Source: Rostratula benghalensis
Lineage: Eukaryota > Chordata > Aves > Charadriiformes > Rostratulidae
NCBI GenBank assembly: GCA_013399305.1
Contig: VXAI01000163.1
Span: 1,171,959 to 1,235,958 of the forward strand
DNA: 64,000 nucleotides
Reading direction: 5' to 3'
This document shows positions 26,587 through 40,323 of the stretch, in pieces (position 1 is the stretch's first letter; every line of letters starts with the position of its first letter). The notes below the pieces were generated by a model. That model saw only the letters and a list, made by a program, of their open reading frames with translations, had not been told where the DNA came from and did no database searches. The translations under genes were made by a program, and so were the position numbers.

Positions 26587-29500
26587 GCCCGTTGCAAACA
26601 GGGGTGTGTTTTCTACTGTGTGCTGGTGGGCCATCTAGCACAAGAGGGTCCTGGGATTACAATACAAATGCATTCAGGTTGATAAAGGAACCTGTCAAGT
26701 TGGGCTACAGCCTACTGAACACATTGGGGAAACAGTCCAGCCTTGATGTGTTTTCTGGCAGGTATTCATCGGCGGGGACGAGTTCCCAGCCTCCATTACA
26801 GCAAGCTGTGGAAAAGCACAGTGAAATATGGCTTCAGCTGCTACCGTAGCGTAGCTGTATTTTGTCCAGTGCACACTTAACCAGCGTGAGCGTGAATGGT
26901 ATTTTCCAAGACACCCTTTCGTGAGGATTAGTCTGTGGACTGACTGCAGACAGGGCAATCTGGCATCCGGGCAGATTGCACTTGATGAGTTATTGCTGTC
27001 TGAGTCAGCTGGTTGGGCTGCTGCTGAGTCCTTGGCTCTTGTGTGAGCTCTGCAGTCTGGGGAGAAATTAATCAAGTGTCCATCTTTCTTATGGACCCGG
27101 GGTTGGAGCCAGGGAAGCACGATGTCAGCGTCTCACATAGATAAAATTGCTGATTCACTTTGATCTGCTCTCGCTGCTGCTTTTCAGAATGGGGTTATGG
27201 CTTCTCTTTGGTGGCACTTGGCTCTCGCTGACAGGAGTAAAATACTGTCTGAGAAAGTACACCAATTCTAAGGCAACTGCCTTTGTGTGTGGGAAGGGCT
27301 TTGTAATTTATTTAGAAGTTTCCCAAAGAACCTGAGAATTATGAAGTAGTGTTGGATGAGAAATTAATGAAAGTGCAGTTAATTTAAACTACAGCTTTGT
27401 TGTAATCTGTTCACTGTTGTTCTGTCGCATGTGTTGCTTGAAGAGCCAGACCAATGTCCAGTGTGACTAGTTTAATTAATGGGATTACAGCTGGGGTATA
27501 GTTGACCTGAAGCTTGCTAAGGCCTGATGCCAAATCCATGGAAACCTCCATTTTCAAAATTCTCATTAACTCCAGGATGGGAATGGGACTGGACTGAAGG
27601 AGCCAGACACAGTAATGGCTGGGATAGAGCTGCGCTGCTCAACACTGACTCAGAGAGGTGGGGGTTTCTTGGAAAACATATTGTGGGTTGACAGCATCCC
27701 AACCAAGGGATTTCATTATGATCAGCATTTTAATTAAACTGACTTGATTTTCTTATGTGGGCCAAGCTAACTTACTGTCTCCATCTGTGTATTCTGTAGT
27801 CTTGATCCCTGCTATTCTTGGCAAGATGTAAAAACCACCACTGGGCTGAGCAGAGGAATTGGACTGTAAAGCAGAATTGAGAAGCCATGAAGAATCAAAC
27901 TATGGTTCCATCTGTAAATAGTCTTAGGCAAACTTTGATGACCTAGACAGGCAGAAAAATGCTGTCCTGTGGACCGACTGTTTGTGAATATGCTTTTGTA
28001 GTCCTCCAGATGCTGGTGAAATGGCACACCAGAAATGAGCAGATAGAAAAGGCAGCATTGAGCCCCAAATGAAGTTGGGAGGTTGGCCCAGCTGACCTGT
28101 TTCATCTTGACACCACCTGCTTTCCAACTTTTTTCTTCCTCTCTGCTGCAGCCTTTCACGAGAGTGGAGCAGTCACATCAGACTCTCCAGTCCTGCTGCT
28201 GATGCCACTCATTGAGCAGAGAAGGGACCTGCTTACACGAGTACAAAACTACTGAGAGAATGTTCTCCTCCTCAAGACAAGTTTTGCAACTTGGCATTTG
28301 TCAATCCCTGCATAACTTGACATCGCTCCAGAAAATCAGGTTCCAGCACTAGACACAACCTTTATGGGCTCTAGTAGGGTTTGGCTGACAATTATAAATT
28401 TAAATTTCCAATTTCTGCAGCTGTAGAGAGATGATGTAATTTATGGTGGGAACCTGTACGTGTGGATGCACACAGGGACACACACAGTGTGCATACATAC
28501 ACTACCAAATGAAAGAAATAAACTGCTCACCCCCACCTGCCATGTGTTTGTACTTAGGTATGTGAAAGGGGCTCATTTCCACCTTCCTTTCTCTGCATGT
28601 TTGTGCATCTGATGTATATGCTTAAATACTTAAATCAAAACTGTGTGTGTGCAGTTTTCAGATGTGTCCAGTTATATTAGAGCATCCCAGTCCATAGTGG
28701 AGTGCTTTGATGTCCTTAGTTGGTACAGTATTCGGGAAGGTGAGCCATGATTTTAGAATTTATTTTAACTACTTAGAAAATTAGGTCAAATGCATGCTCC
28801 ATTCATCCAGAACTGGAGGGGTGACACATTTTCTTTAGCACAGAGATCATTTAGACTTCACTGGTCAGGAAAAGAAATAGAAATACTTCAGCTGAAAATA
28901 TTGCAGAGATAGAAGGTTAAGGAAAATGTTTGGAGTACAGTCTGGGTTAATTGGGTAGCAAAGGTAGTGCTTCATGTAACCATCACGTAGAAAGGATCAT
29001 ACTAGAAACTGCAGTGCATCTCATACAAACTGATAGTTTCATTGAATGCTTACTGAAGAAAACCAATCCTGGAATATGAAGTGCAGGGAGAATGCAGGGT
29101 TTGTTGCTTTGCATGGTGATGCCATGTAAGATACAGATAGGAATCTGACACTACAACTTGTAGGGTTGTGGGATTTTTTTTCTTAAGACTTGGATTTCCT
29201 GTCACTGGGCTGGTGAGATGTGATTTATCAATGTCCATAAAGCTTCATGAATCCTGCTCAAATCTGCCAAACTAATGGCTGCATTAATTGCTCACCAGCA
29301 TTAGTCTGATGCTTATCTTTTTCAAGTTTTTATGTAGTACCAGATGATAATTTACTAGTTTTAGTGGGGGTAGAAAGTGTAGGCAAGAGAAACATAAAGA
29401 AAATTAACTCTAATTATCAGCCATAAATTTATCTGACTCAGTAAGCGTAAACAATTCTGTGATGGAAAGGCAAGCTGAAAGAAAATTGTACTGCCTGATT

Positions 29501-30611
29501 TCCTAATCCTCCCAAAGCCTTTACAACAGCTGGGCATTTAGTTGTTGTCAGCTAACACAAAAAGAAACATATTTAAATACAGATAATAATGCCTCAGGAG
29601 AATAGAGATCGACCATAGACTGTGATTGCCCTGTGATTTCATTACTGTGGAAGAGAAAGGTATTATAATACACTGGACTGATGGCGTGCATTTTACTCTA
29701 GAAGTTGAATAGATGGATTGAGAGTAATTGGAACAAATAAGGGACCAAATACAGAGATTTTCACTGAGGTTTTTTATTTCATCCTAAAACAATTAAATTC
29801 TCATTGAAATAAATGAGTGTTTGCTTGAATAAGGCCTGAGTACAATGGTTTTCTTTTCTCAGTTTATCTGAGTACATAGTCTTTTTTTTTTTTTCTTTCA
29901 CTGGGAAGTACTCAGCAGGAATGTGACCCTGCAGTTTTGATGGGGATTTGAAGATATAAAAATTGAATAGAAATTTGGGAAAGCCAGCATGGTTTGTCCC
30001 ATATACTTTTTTCCCAAGTGAATATGAGAGCATGGAAAGCATCCAAGTAGGGCTCCGGGAATGTAAATCTGAGCATGTTTCAGATGCCAGAACAGATAAT
30101 CTCAGGCTGGGACCCCTGAAGCATTTCCTTGTGGTGTGCAAGTAGGTTGTTTGTCAGGGTGTACTTGCACCCTCTCTCAATATCCCAGCATCATCTAAAG
30201 GCTTTTAAATAGTTAAAATAATACTAAGTGCTTCATTTATTTCAGTCTCCAGTGTTGTTATTTGCATAAGTGCCTGCAGAGAAGAGATCAGAATGACATG
30301 CCAGGTGGGCTATAAATCAAGCATCGAACTCTAGGCATGTTAGGAATGGGCTAGTGAATTTTGCTTTGCCTTGCAAAGGGTGCTGGCATACACAGTAATG
30401 CAAAATTGGGTTGCTTTCCTTGCTCTCAAGCATACTGCGTACGGATTCAGTGATGCAGATGCTTTATAGGTCCCAAATATAGGGCCCAAACTAACAGAAT
30501 AAGCAATCAAAAATTCATATGGTCTTAATTAGAAAAGTTAACTTCAAGTCAGTGCATTATCAACATCAGATGGATACACATGGTCTTTGCAGAAGAGAGA
30601 TTATCTATAGT

Positions 30612-30840
30612 AGGATCATAGAGTATCTCAAGTTGAAAGGGACACATATGGGTCGTTGAGTCCCACTCCCTGCTGCTAGCAGGACTACCTAAAACTTTAT
30701 GAAGCAACCCCCAGTCCGACATCTAGCACAAAAGTACTGCATCTATTTCAAAGCATCTTGAACGCTGCTACAGCAGCATTTATGCCTACAGCAACATATG
30801 CAGACATGGCCCCAGTCCATAACCCTAATGACTACCTCTG
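30612..30840 (-). mobile_element. CR1 LINE 3'-end fragment (old, antisense)
   Basis: On the plus strand the element opens with ATCATAGAGTATCTCAAGTT followed by GAAAGGGACACAT, then GAGTCCCACTCCCTGCTGCT and AGCAGGACTACC. These are diverged forms of the reverse complement of the avian CR1 3' UTR. The CR1 is therefore oriented on the minus strand, with its 3' end near 30612. Similarity fades after about 30740. Pieces such as GCATCTTGAACGCTGC and CAGTCCATAACCCTAA suggest that it continues, degraded, to roughly 30840. The inner boundary is uncertain. Confidence 0.75.
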
Positions 30841-31050
30841 TGCAAATAAAGGTTAGTGGCAATATTAATACATAATGAAAATTGATGCCATCATTACACT
30901 CTTCTTTCATCCCGATGAACCATCCTGGTTCTGCTTAGATGGCACTTATTTACCTGCAGGCATCGTTACAATCTCTTGGAGTCAGGGGGGATATTTTCCC
31001 AGCCTGGGCACCACACCTCAGCAGCCATCTACAAAGAATTTAGCATTCTC

Positions 31051-31085
31051 TTTTTGTTTTTTTTTTTTTGTTGTTTTTTTTTTTA
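31051..31085. repeat. T-rich low-complexity tract
   Basis: Two T runs are separated by GTTG. They account for the lysine-rich minus-strand frame seen here, which is not treated as a gene. Confidence 0.85.
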
Positions 31086-31182
31086 ATTTCAAGACAAACC
31101 AGTTCCTTGTTTTTCTCTTTCCTTGGGTGGTTTTACAGACGGTTAACCCAACTGAAATCCCTTCTGTAAGCTCACAGCTCAT

Positions 31183-31246
31183 GTTCACCTTCTTGCTCGT
31201 TGAGCCTGCTTGCAGTTCACCTTCTTGCTCGTTGAGCCTGCTTGCA
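31183..31246. repeat. Perfect 32-bp tandem duplication
   Basis: Two adjacent identical 32-base units, each beginning GTTCACCTTCTTGCTCGTTG. The lack of divergence suggests a recent duplication or an assembly artefact. Confidence 0.95.
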
Positions 31247-34200
31247 GTTCTCACACTGTTTGCAGGAGCTGCCCATGTCTCATTGGGTGACACCTAAAGT
31301 GTTGACTATCATTTGTCACTAGCAGCAGGGTGTCTGTCCTTGCAGGGTTTCTTTTCATTGTGCAGCTAGTCACTTGAGTGAACTTTGGTTTAGCCTACAG
31401 TTACAGGCCAGCCAAGGCAGAGGCAGTCACAAACAGGTTTTTTTCCCATGTATTTGAATGTTTAGGGTTTTGTTTTCAAAGCCGTTGTGTGGAAAAGAGA
31501 TTGTATCAGTGCAGATAAACCAGCCTAAAAAATTGAATCATAGTGTGGTGCACCAGGGCCAGAAGTAGGTGCCTGGACTGAGAGCCTGGCTGTAGTGGTG
31601 GTGTGTACAGTTTGGGTATGTGTGAGTTTACTATATAGAATATTTCATCTAATATTTATGAAGTGTGCCTCATCCCAGCTGACTGTAAAACGTAACAATG
31701 AATATGTTCTTTTACTTCATGTTATTTGGATGCAGAGGAAGAGATGCAGGGTTTGTAAAATCTGGATAAGCCATTGATTTGCCATGGGCAAATGAGCTGT
31801 TCCTTGTCAGCAGGGGGTGTATTACTCCTTGTGTGCATTCCCCGTCTGTTTCAGCTGTGAAGGAAAATATGTTCCTTCAGTCACTGTTATTTTCCTTCAC
31901 ACTTAGAGCAGACTGGGAATACACACATGCCCTGTTAATATGAATCAGTTCATGAGCTATGACTCATTATGCTATAGTAACTTGATTTTTTGTAACAGCT
32001 ATACGTATCTGTGACTAACAAAGATTGTCTTGGCCAATTTAGAGCTGTAACTAATGCCAATCTTGCTAGGCATTCATCATCCAGATTTATCTCCTTGTCA
32101 AAAGTTTTGTTAAATAAGATTTCCTCAAAGAAACATTGTCTTGCCATCAATTTTCCCATGGCAGATGTATTGATTGAAATAAATGTGGTTTTTATGCCAC
32201 TCAAGGAACTGAGTGACAGATCGTGCACTGAATACAATCAATACAATGATTGTTCTTATTGTTACTATAATTATTACTGTACTGCGGTATTGACAGCAGC
32301 AGCATCTAATAATAGCAGAGACACCTCTATGTACTAATAAAATATCCTTGTCCTGTGTGAACACATTTTCAAATCACCTGAGTGACTGTTTTTATGAGAT
32401 GGCCCAGAAATTGTTCTTCATTTCCCAGAGCAGAGTTACCTTCTGTCAGGTTTTCCACTCTGCCTGCTAGAAATGTACATAGCCGTATTTATTTAGACCA
32501 TTTTCTGATGGATTCAAAAGCTTTTCATCACTATGCAGTATGTGATTCACACATCTCCACATGTAATGCATCAGAAAATATTACCAGCCCTATAGAATAG
32601 CCTGTGCCAGTATTATATTTTTCTATCCTGGTGTATGTATTGGGCAATAGCTTAACTTGCATATATATGTCACCATTTTGATGTAGATGCTTTTTCTTCA
32701 TCATCCCTCCCTCCTGTCCAGTCTCTGGGTACAGGAGGGTGCTCATTTGCTCTGAAATCTGTTCTGAAATTCTCCTCCTTTGTTAATATTTTTTTCTACA
32801 GAAAAGATGCTAGCAGGGCTCACACAAGTATTAGACCAAAGGAAAGCCTTTTAGGATGGACCTCTGAGGACTGGGGATGTTGCTGATCCCATTAGGGCTT
32901 GCTCTGCAGCTCCTGGAGTGGCAGGACTTCCTCTGGGATGTTCTCACCAGCCCTTTCCGGTGTCCTTCTTTCCACCTTGTAGCGTTCTTCCTTCGGGTTC
33001 CCTCTCCTTTCCACTTCTCCATTCCCTCATCCACCTTCCCACTCGCCTCCTTTGCACCCCGTACCACTGCTTGTTCATCTGGAGTGACTCTGGGAAACCC
33101 CCCATGGCCACCTTGGCTTCCCCTGAGAGCTCCAGGGGGGAAGCAAGACATCGGGCTTCACCTTGATCCTCCCGATGCCCAGTTTGTCAGGCCCTTCCCA
33201 CTGCTCCAACACCCAGATGAGCTTCATATTAATGAGCCAAACAAAAGAAGCACTTTTTGGTGAGACAACTGCTTGGAAGCAGTGCCTGGGGGCCGGGGCA
33301 TTGCCTGCTGCTAACAGCAAGGGGCCAAGGTATTCTTATGGTCATCATCTACAGCTGAGCAAGCAAAGAGCCGTTTGCGGAGCCGTAATTAAGAGGGGGT
33401 ACTGCTCACTGAGTAGTATTGCACTGATTGAAGAGCTAAATATCTGTGGCTTATCATGCATGTAGCAGGGTAAACTGCCTGTATGATTGCTCTATCTCCA
33501 AGAGACTGAAGAGCCACCCCAGCTATCAAAACTTAAAATAAATGAAGAGTGGCTGTATGAGCCTTCCGAGTCTGTATTTGCATACAATTTCCAAGAGGCA
33601 GTCTCTGTGATGCATCTTTCTCCTTGGTACACATCTGCTTGAAATACAGAATAATACAGAGCTGGTTTGTTCCAGCTATGTACAAAAGGGACCATGACTG
33701 TGAGATTATCATAAAGATGGTTCTGAAACAGCAAAAATAGTGCTTTCTTGCTGTTTCACAAAAATCTCTTTTAGCTCTGTGGGTCTCCCTGGCAGCCAAA
33801 AGTTCAGCACAGTTACAGCTCAGATCATTTATATTTTCTTCTGTATTTCTTAAGGACTGATGAATGTAAAAGGGAAAGAGACCTTCTTCATTACCCACTC
33901 CTGTTTTTATTCAGTCTTCAAATATTGCCATGGGTCAGTGTAGACAACAGATTTTTGGTTTTTTAGGTCTTCACTAAATTACAGCCTCCAAATGTTGTAT
34001 CTCCTGCAAATTTGAAAGAAAGGGATAAAAGGGAATGGTTCAAGCAGCAGTGAGGATTTCTGAAGTCATTATTACTGAAGTGGGAAGAAGGAAAAACCAA
34101 TTCTGTATGGTTTTGCATATAGATACACACCAGAATTCAAAGAAATGGAAAGACATTTTCTGATTATCCGATGGGGTTGCAATAGTACCATCCACTAAGC

Positions 34201-37200
34201 TGATTAGTATTGCAAATAGATCTCTGTCTAGTACAGGGATGTGCAAAATACACAGTTCTACTGATGCTGAGCTTACATCAAACAAAAAGCTGTAGGGAAC
34301 CACGCGCTGCCTCCTGGTGCCTAATGGAGTTTCTGAGGTGGTTTCTGTGCAAAACCACGGTGCTGACAGTGTGTGTGTGTGACAATGTCCAGAAGATTGA
34401 TCAGCAAATCACTGTAAATCAACTCTTTAAATGAGAGGTAGTGACTTTTGATTTAAGCCATTTATTTTTACTATATTTTTTGATGTATTTCAAAGGAAAG
34501 GTCTTTTGTCAGTATGGCTAAAACTGACTGATTTGCAGCAAAATACAGCCTTTTAATTAGACTTGCTACTTTTTGTTGACTTGGGTACATTTATAAGAGT
34601 AGCTATATCTTACAAATAAGTGCTGAATATCTCAGCTTATTTTTTCAGCGTTACAACGTTGGAAAAATGTGTGAGAGATACTCCTCATTCATGTGTTAGA
34701 TGATACTGTTTCATATTTGCAAACCAAGGCAAGCTGCATTAGGATGGAAACTCTGATCTGATTACAACTAATAATACGTGTACTAACAATACAGCACATA
34801 TCACGGCAACATGTCTTACAAGCTGTGAACAGAACCGAGTGCCAAAGATGATTTCCCCTCTGATTCTACATAGGATCCAAAGGCAACAACAGCAGCTGTG
34901 GTGGTCAAAATCTGAGGAGAAAAATTTGCCCACATTTATTTATTTTAACCATATTAATAGTAATGTGGATTGTCACCATTTGGAATGTAATTTTGTATTA
35001 GCTTGGTTTTAAAAAATAAAGCTATGTTTAAAGAAGATACTATATTCTGTTATAAATATTTAAAAGCATCCGTTTGAAATAACCTGGTAAGCGTGCTCTT
35101 CCACTCCTCCTATATTTGCTGAAACTGTCGGAGTATTCCTTGAGTATTGAGTTCCTCTTTAGCTTTAGAAACTTTTTTTTTTCTTTTTGCTGACTAATTT
35201 GGCGTCATGCACCAAAACCTTATTTTGCCCTTTCTCTCACCTCCTCCTGACCAAGAGCAATAGGTAGCGACCGCTTCACTAACTAATGAATCTTTCTGGT
35301 GCCAGTAAGGTTTTGATCATATGCCCAGACTCCAAATAGAGCCTTTCTACATTTTCTTGTGAATAGGAGGAGAAAATACTGTACTGGGGCCTGTTGTCCT
35401 GAGCTGAACAGACAGAGGCCTCATCTTACTGCAGTTCAGTACTGAACACTTTTTTTTTTTTTTTTTAATTAGTTGGAGTTTTTAATGTGAAAATGTTTCC
35501 CTCCTTATTTAAAACAATTGGAGCAGATGGGGGGGAAAAAAGCTGACATTGCAGGTTTTGGAACTGATGAAGTCTGTGCCAGTTACAGCCCCTCAACCCT
35601 CCCGGCACTGTGGGCCCAGGGGCTCTGCTTGGTTTTAGGCTGTGAAGTGCTGGAAAGTCACAGGGACCAAGAACCTTGGGCTGCTGGTAGCCAAAGAGCT
35701 AGAGCGGTCTGATAAATGAAGAGCTCCAAATACCAGGTGTTTCAAAATCGGGAGTTAAATTCTTTCTCTAGCAGCTTACTCTTCCCCTGTATTTACTTGG
35801 AAAAAAATGTAAATACTGCTACCCTGGACTTTATCTACTCGCCACTCATTTCTGGACTGTCTGGCTTTCAAAATTATCTCCACATCACAAGGGCTTCTTT
35901 TTTTCTAAAATGAAGGCTGATGTTTCCAAATAATTCACATGATTTCCTGAGAAAAATAATTGCTGTGGAGTGGGTGAAAAACCATTAGATGATGGTTACA
36001 GCATGGTGCTAGAGAAAGTTGCACTCAAATGATAGCACCATGAGAGTATAAACATTTTTTTAATATTTGCTCAGCTACTTCTAGGGAGTTTAGACATCTA
36101 CATCTTCAGAGAAGATCAGTGTTCTTAAAAACCCATCTCAAAATAAATGCAGATTGGAAGTTGTTGAGGTTTGGCTTGGTGAATGTATGCACCATGGGAG
36201 AAAAAGAATAGTTAAGATAGACCATTCAGCCTTTAGACCATTCAGCTTTCCTTATGAGACACTGAGAAGTGAGAAGACACTAGTGCTAGTAGTGGTTTTG
36301 TGTGGTTGACCTACTATGGAAACTTCAATTCATTTTAAGGAAGAACCAAACAATTGTCAGATACTGCAGTCTTTCAGTCTTTAGCAAACAAAACTATCTT
36401 GTGTCATTTTGCTCAACTCATGTCTTTTCCCATTTTTAAGGACTGCTAGAGTGAGTTATACCTAAATCATTGGCCATCTCACGGATTGACATCTTCCAGA
36501 TGCACCATTATTTGTTTTTTCCTATTTTCTTCCTGGAGGGAGAAGATAGAGGAAGCAGGGAAGCAGACCTGCTGGGTGGCCCCACATCTGTGGTCACAGG
36601 TGGCCTGCTGGCACCACAGCATGGTGCCTGCTAATGCAGGTTATGTTTCTGTCCAGCTATGCCTGGAGCAGTGGGTCATGAAGCAGGTGCCAGGCTGAAG
36701 TCCCACATGGCAGCTGTGGGTTGACTCCACAAAGTCAACTTGTACCCTGGAAGCTTTGCTCGGAAATGCATTACCTGACTTCAGCTTTGGACTTGGGCTG
36801 GCCGGGGGTGAGCCCTCCCCTGTTCATTCCATGGCAGGTCAGAGAAATCCCATGCCATATCATGTCACTTACCACCTTGCTGGTGCTGCTCTGTCTCTTT
36901 TTGAAGCATAGCCAAGCAGAGAGACTGGGGTGAAGGCTGTGTGGAGACCTCAAAAAGAATGATGTGTACTTAAATTAATTTTCTGCTTCATTTTACCTAA
37001 GAACTCAAGAAGTCAATGCTCAGAAGTTGCCCAGAAGAACTGTTGCATTGTAGCCCAGATTTTTTGATGCACATGGAAGGGTTATTATACATCCTTTCAT
37101 ACAATGAGATTTATTTCCCTCTATTGCTTATCACCATGAACAAATGCATTGCACTTTCCTGCTCAAACAAGCTAAGAGCACCCGCCCTGCTTTTATCTCA

Positions 37201-40200
37201 TTAATGAAGCCTTTGCTGTCTGTGTGGTGTGATTTTCAAAGATGTATGAAGCAGCAAAACACATTGACAGAATGTCAAGTAGTAACAGTTGATTCTTTCT
37301 TGGAGAGTCTTGTCCAAAAGTGGACAGGCTCATCCCCTAGTCCCAGTCCAGGAGAAGGGGGTCATTCCCAGTGATTCCCACTGCAGCACCTGGGGTTGGA
37401 GCAGGCCTTTGCCTGGGGCTGGGAGGTTTTCCTCACACACTCCTCTCAGCTCTGCCTGTGGCTGCTTTAGTGAATGGCTCAAAGGGAAGGTGCCTTTTTT
37501 CCTGCTCTTTTTGAGAAGGGAGCAGAGGGAGGAGAGCAGAAAATGATGGTGTTTTGATACGCCTGTTTGTTATTCTAGTTGCATAAACACACCAGAGTAT
37601 TTCTTTAAATTAAATTAAGCAAACCTTTCATGTTCTGGCCCTGCTTGGAGAAAGCTGATGTGGCTGCTTGCAGATTTGCAGCTACAGAGAAGACAAAGAT
37701 CTGTAGCGTGCACAGACTCCAGTGCTGGGCTGTGTCATGCTGAAAGAACGTGCACGAGCTTTAATAGAGCCTAAAAGCTTTCTGGGCACCAAACAAAAAT
37801 CTGTTAAATCCCTGACAGCCTGTACTGTCAGTGTACGCAGAGAGATGGGAAGGCTCTCAAAACATTTGCATTTTGGATTTACTATAATTAAAAGGTTTTA
37901 ACCTTTCCAAAAAGGTTGAAATGGGGAAAGGCGTAGACGTAAGACTTTACCTTTTCCTGGTCTTCATACAAATAGTGAGGGCTCTTCGCTTTTTTCTGTA
38001 GGTATGCCTGATTTACACTCATCCTAATGGCAATTTTTCTTGACTGTAAGGGATGTAAAAACCCATAAGCTCCTCTTTTCTCTTTATAACTGTTCTTTGG
38101 TACTCAGATTACTACAGTCCCACATGATCCCTGCTCCACTCAGTGAAGTACAGACCCCCACTGTGCATGGTACTGAACACCCAGCAAAAATATTGTCCCC
38201 AGGCTGCAATTCCTAATGAAAGCAGACCCTTTTCCTCACAAGCACATGTGTAGAGCTGCGTATCTTGAGAGATTTGTGCCTGCACAGACCCCAGATAAAA
38301 TGCGACAGGCGCCTGTGAGGCAGAATGATGGAAGCTGAACTGGAGCAGAAAATGATGCTTGTGGATCAGTGGTGAACAGGTCAGATGATGGCGTAGTGTG
38401 CATGGGGTCTTTGTGGGGAAAGTGACTATTTCAGGTAGTTTTCACTGTGGGCAAGTTTGTCTAAGATTTTCATAACTAATTTGCCAGACAAATCTCTCTG
38501 CAAGGAGTCTGTGTAACTCAAGGAGGGCTGTAGTAGTAGTGATCTGTATCAAGTGCCGTAGCTGGAACTGCCAGTTAGAGGAATCTAGGCCAGGTGGGTG
38601 AATGCTTTCTCCAGTATCAAACAGATGCAGAAAAAAATTATTCAGGAGCAGGAAAAGAAGTGCTATGTGGTTGAATGTGTCAACTAGGTCACCAGTAGCG
38701 GTCTGTAAAGATGAGGAAGTGAAAAAGGAAGACCATGGCCACTGAAGAGAGGAATCCTACATAATACAAGAGGAAAAATGAGTATGCCTCTACTTATCTG
38801 ATTAAGTAGAAGGTAAATAGGAGCAGGTTAAAAGAAGATATTTCTCTTCTTGGCTGTTAACTAGATGTGACTGCCTCTTCAGTGGTGACAGCCCTCCCTC
38901 CAGTTTCAGCTACTCAAATAGCAGCAGACAAAGACTGGGAATAGGCAGTATGGATAAGCTGGTTATTGAATGTTTGGACTGTGACCCCCTTCTTTTTCCA
39001 GTCAGGCTGTTAAATATTCATGTAAGTGGGCTCAGACAGATCCCTGCCATCTGTCTGTATTTATATGACTTCATCCAAACAGCTTCAAAACATGTAAAAT
39101 TTTATCCTCACAATAGCTCTTTAAAGAAAAAGGGATTTCTCACCTATCTGAAGGGAAAGGAATCAAAACACGAAGCAATTTAGTGAGTAACCAGATTTAT
39201 TCATCCAGATTCCAGCAGACAGGCTCCAAATTCAGCTCTTAAGTGCTGGGCCCAGCTATAGCCCGAGGCTGTCAAGGCAAAGGTACTCAGTGCTGTAAGG
39301 TATTGTATAGCTCACCTAATATTGCTCATTAAGCATTAAAAAAAATATCTTTATATGCAACTAAAAAGGAAGGTGGAGATTCTGTCACTTTGTGAGTGTA
39401 TGGGTACAGAATGAAAGTATTTGATGAGGAGAAACCAATAATAAAACCATTATTTAGGCCTCTCAGCGTGCACCGCATTCAGGTGCACCCCTTGATGGAC
39501 AGATAAAACAGGACTGTCTCATGCAAGCTTCAGTAAACAGTGTGCCCATATGGGCAATTCCATGAGGGAACAGATTGTCACAGCTACATTTGACCTGTTT
39601 TAGAGCAGTCATGGCTCTCCCTTGGCGCTATGGATGCGCTGTTGACATTTCAGCAGAGCTGCTTCAAAAAAAAAAAAAGAGTGCCATTGTCAGAATAGTG
39701 TGGAATTCTATGAGTGAGAGGCAATTCCTACATTTTAAATTGAGCAACAAGGCCAGTACTTCTCCCTCTCTCCAGTCTGAGCCTTTTAAAGAGGCTGAAC
39801 AAGAAAAATGAAGGGACAAGACCATTGAGAAGACAAGTCCAGACTTTTCAGTGTACCTATGTTAGATTACTAGTGGTCGTGTTAGTCATAGGCTTCAGGG
39901 ATTTGAATCTGAAGCTCAGATTCAGCTCTCACCAGCCCACGCACAGGCAGGTTATCACGGGAGAGATGTCTTTGAGATGGCTGAGTGGGGGTAGTTGGTT
40001 TTGTACCTTCTCCCAGGAGGTGGCAAATGAGGGGTTGCGGTCCACCTTAGCTTAGCTTACTTCCTGTGTAGGCCCTCGCCTTCATGCTGTTTTTATGTAT
40101 GAGTGCATTTTGAAAATATAAAGGGATACGTTTTCACTGTGGTGCTCAAGAAACTCTTAGGTGCATTTTGGAAGCATGCCAGAGAGGATCTTAGAGCCCT

Positions 40201-40323
40201 TAACACCACATTAAAATGTTTTCTCCTTTCAAGAGTCGTTCTTCTTGGCTTAAAGAATAGCCTTGAGGCTTTCAGCTTACTCAGTCAATATATTGATGAT
40301 TTTTTTTTAAAATTGTTTTTCAG

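Larger units (their letters stand above)
1..40323 (+). other. GFOD1: GFOD1 first coding intron (3' portion)
   Basis: This stretch lies upstream of the GFOD1 terminal exon and ends in a polypyrimidine tract and CAG at 40321-40323. The gene is known to have two coding exons separated by a very large intron. I see no segment encoding the missing first 84 residues, so that exon lies before position 1. Open frames here are short, lack recognisable domains and overlap on both strands. Contents: AT dinucleotide tracts near 9.35 and 9.47 kb, poly-C at 11.17 kb, a C-rich tract at 18.44 kb, an N gap at 21.30 kb, a diverged direct-repeat pair at 22.7 and 24.0 kb, poly-A at 26.57 kb, a CR1 remnant at 30.6 kb, tandem 32-bp duplications at 3.0 and 31.2 kb, and T-rich tracts near 31.05 and 35.45 kb. 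Elsewhere I see nothing beyond unique non-coding sequence. The intron assignment is inferred from gene structure. Confidence 0.85.

Noticed and set aside
30875..31297. 140-codon plus-strand frame and 91-codon antisense frame
   Set aside because: Both run through the T-rich tract and the 32-bp tandem duplication. They are phenylalanine- or lysine-rich from simple sequence only.
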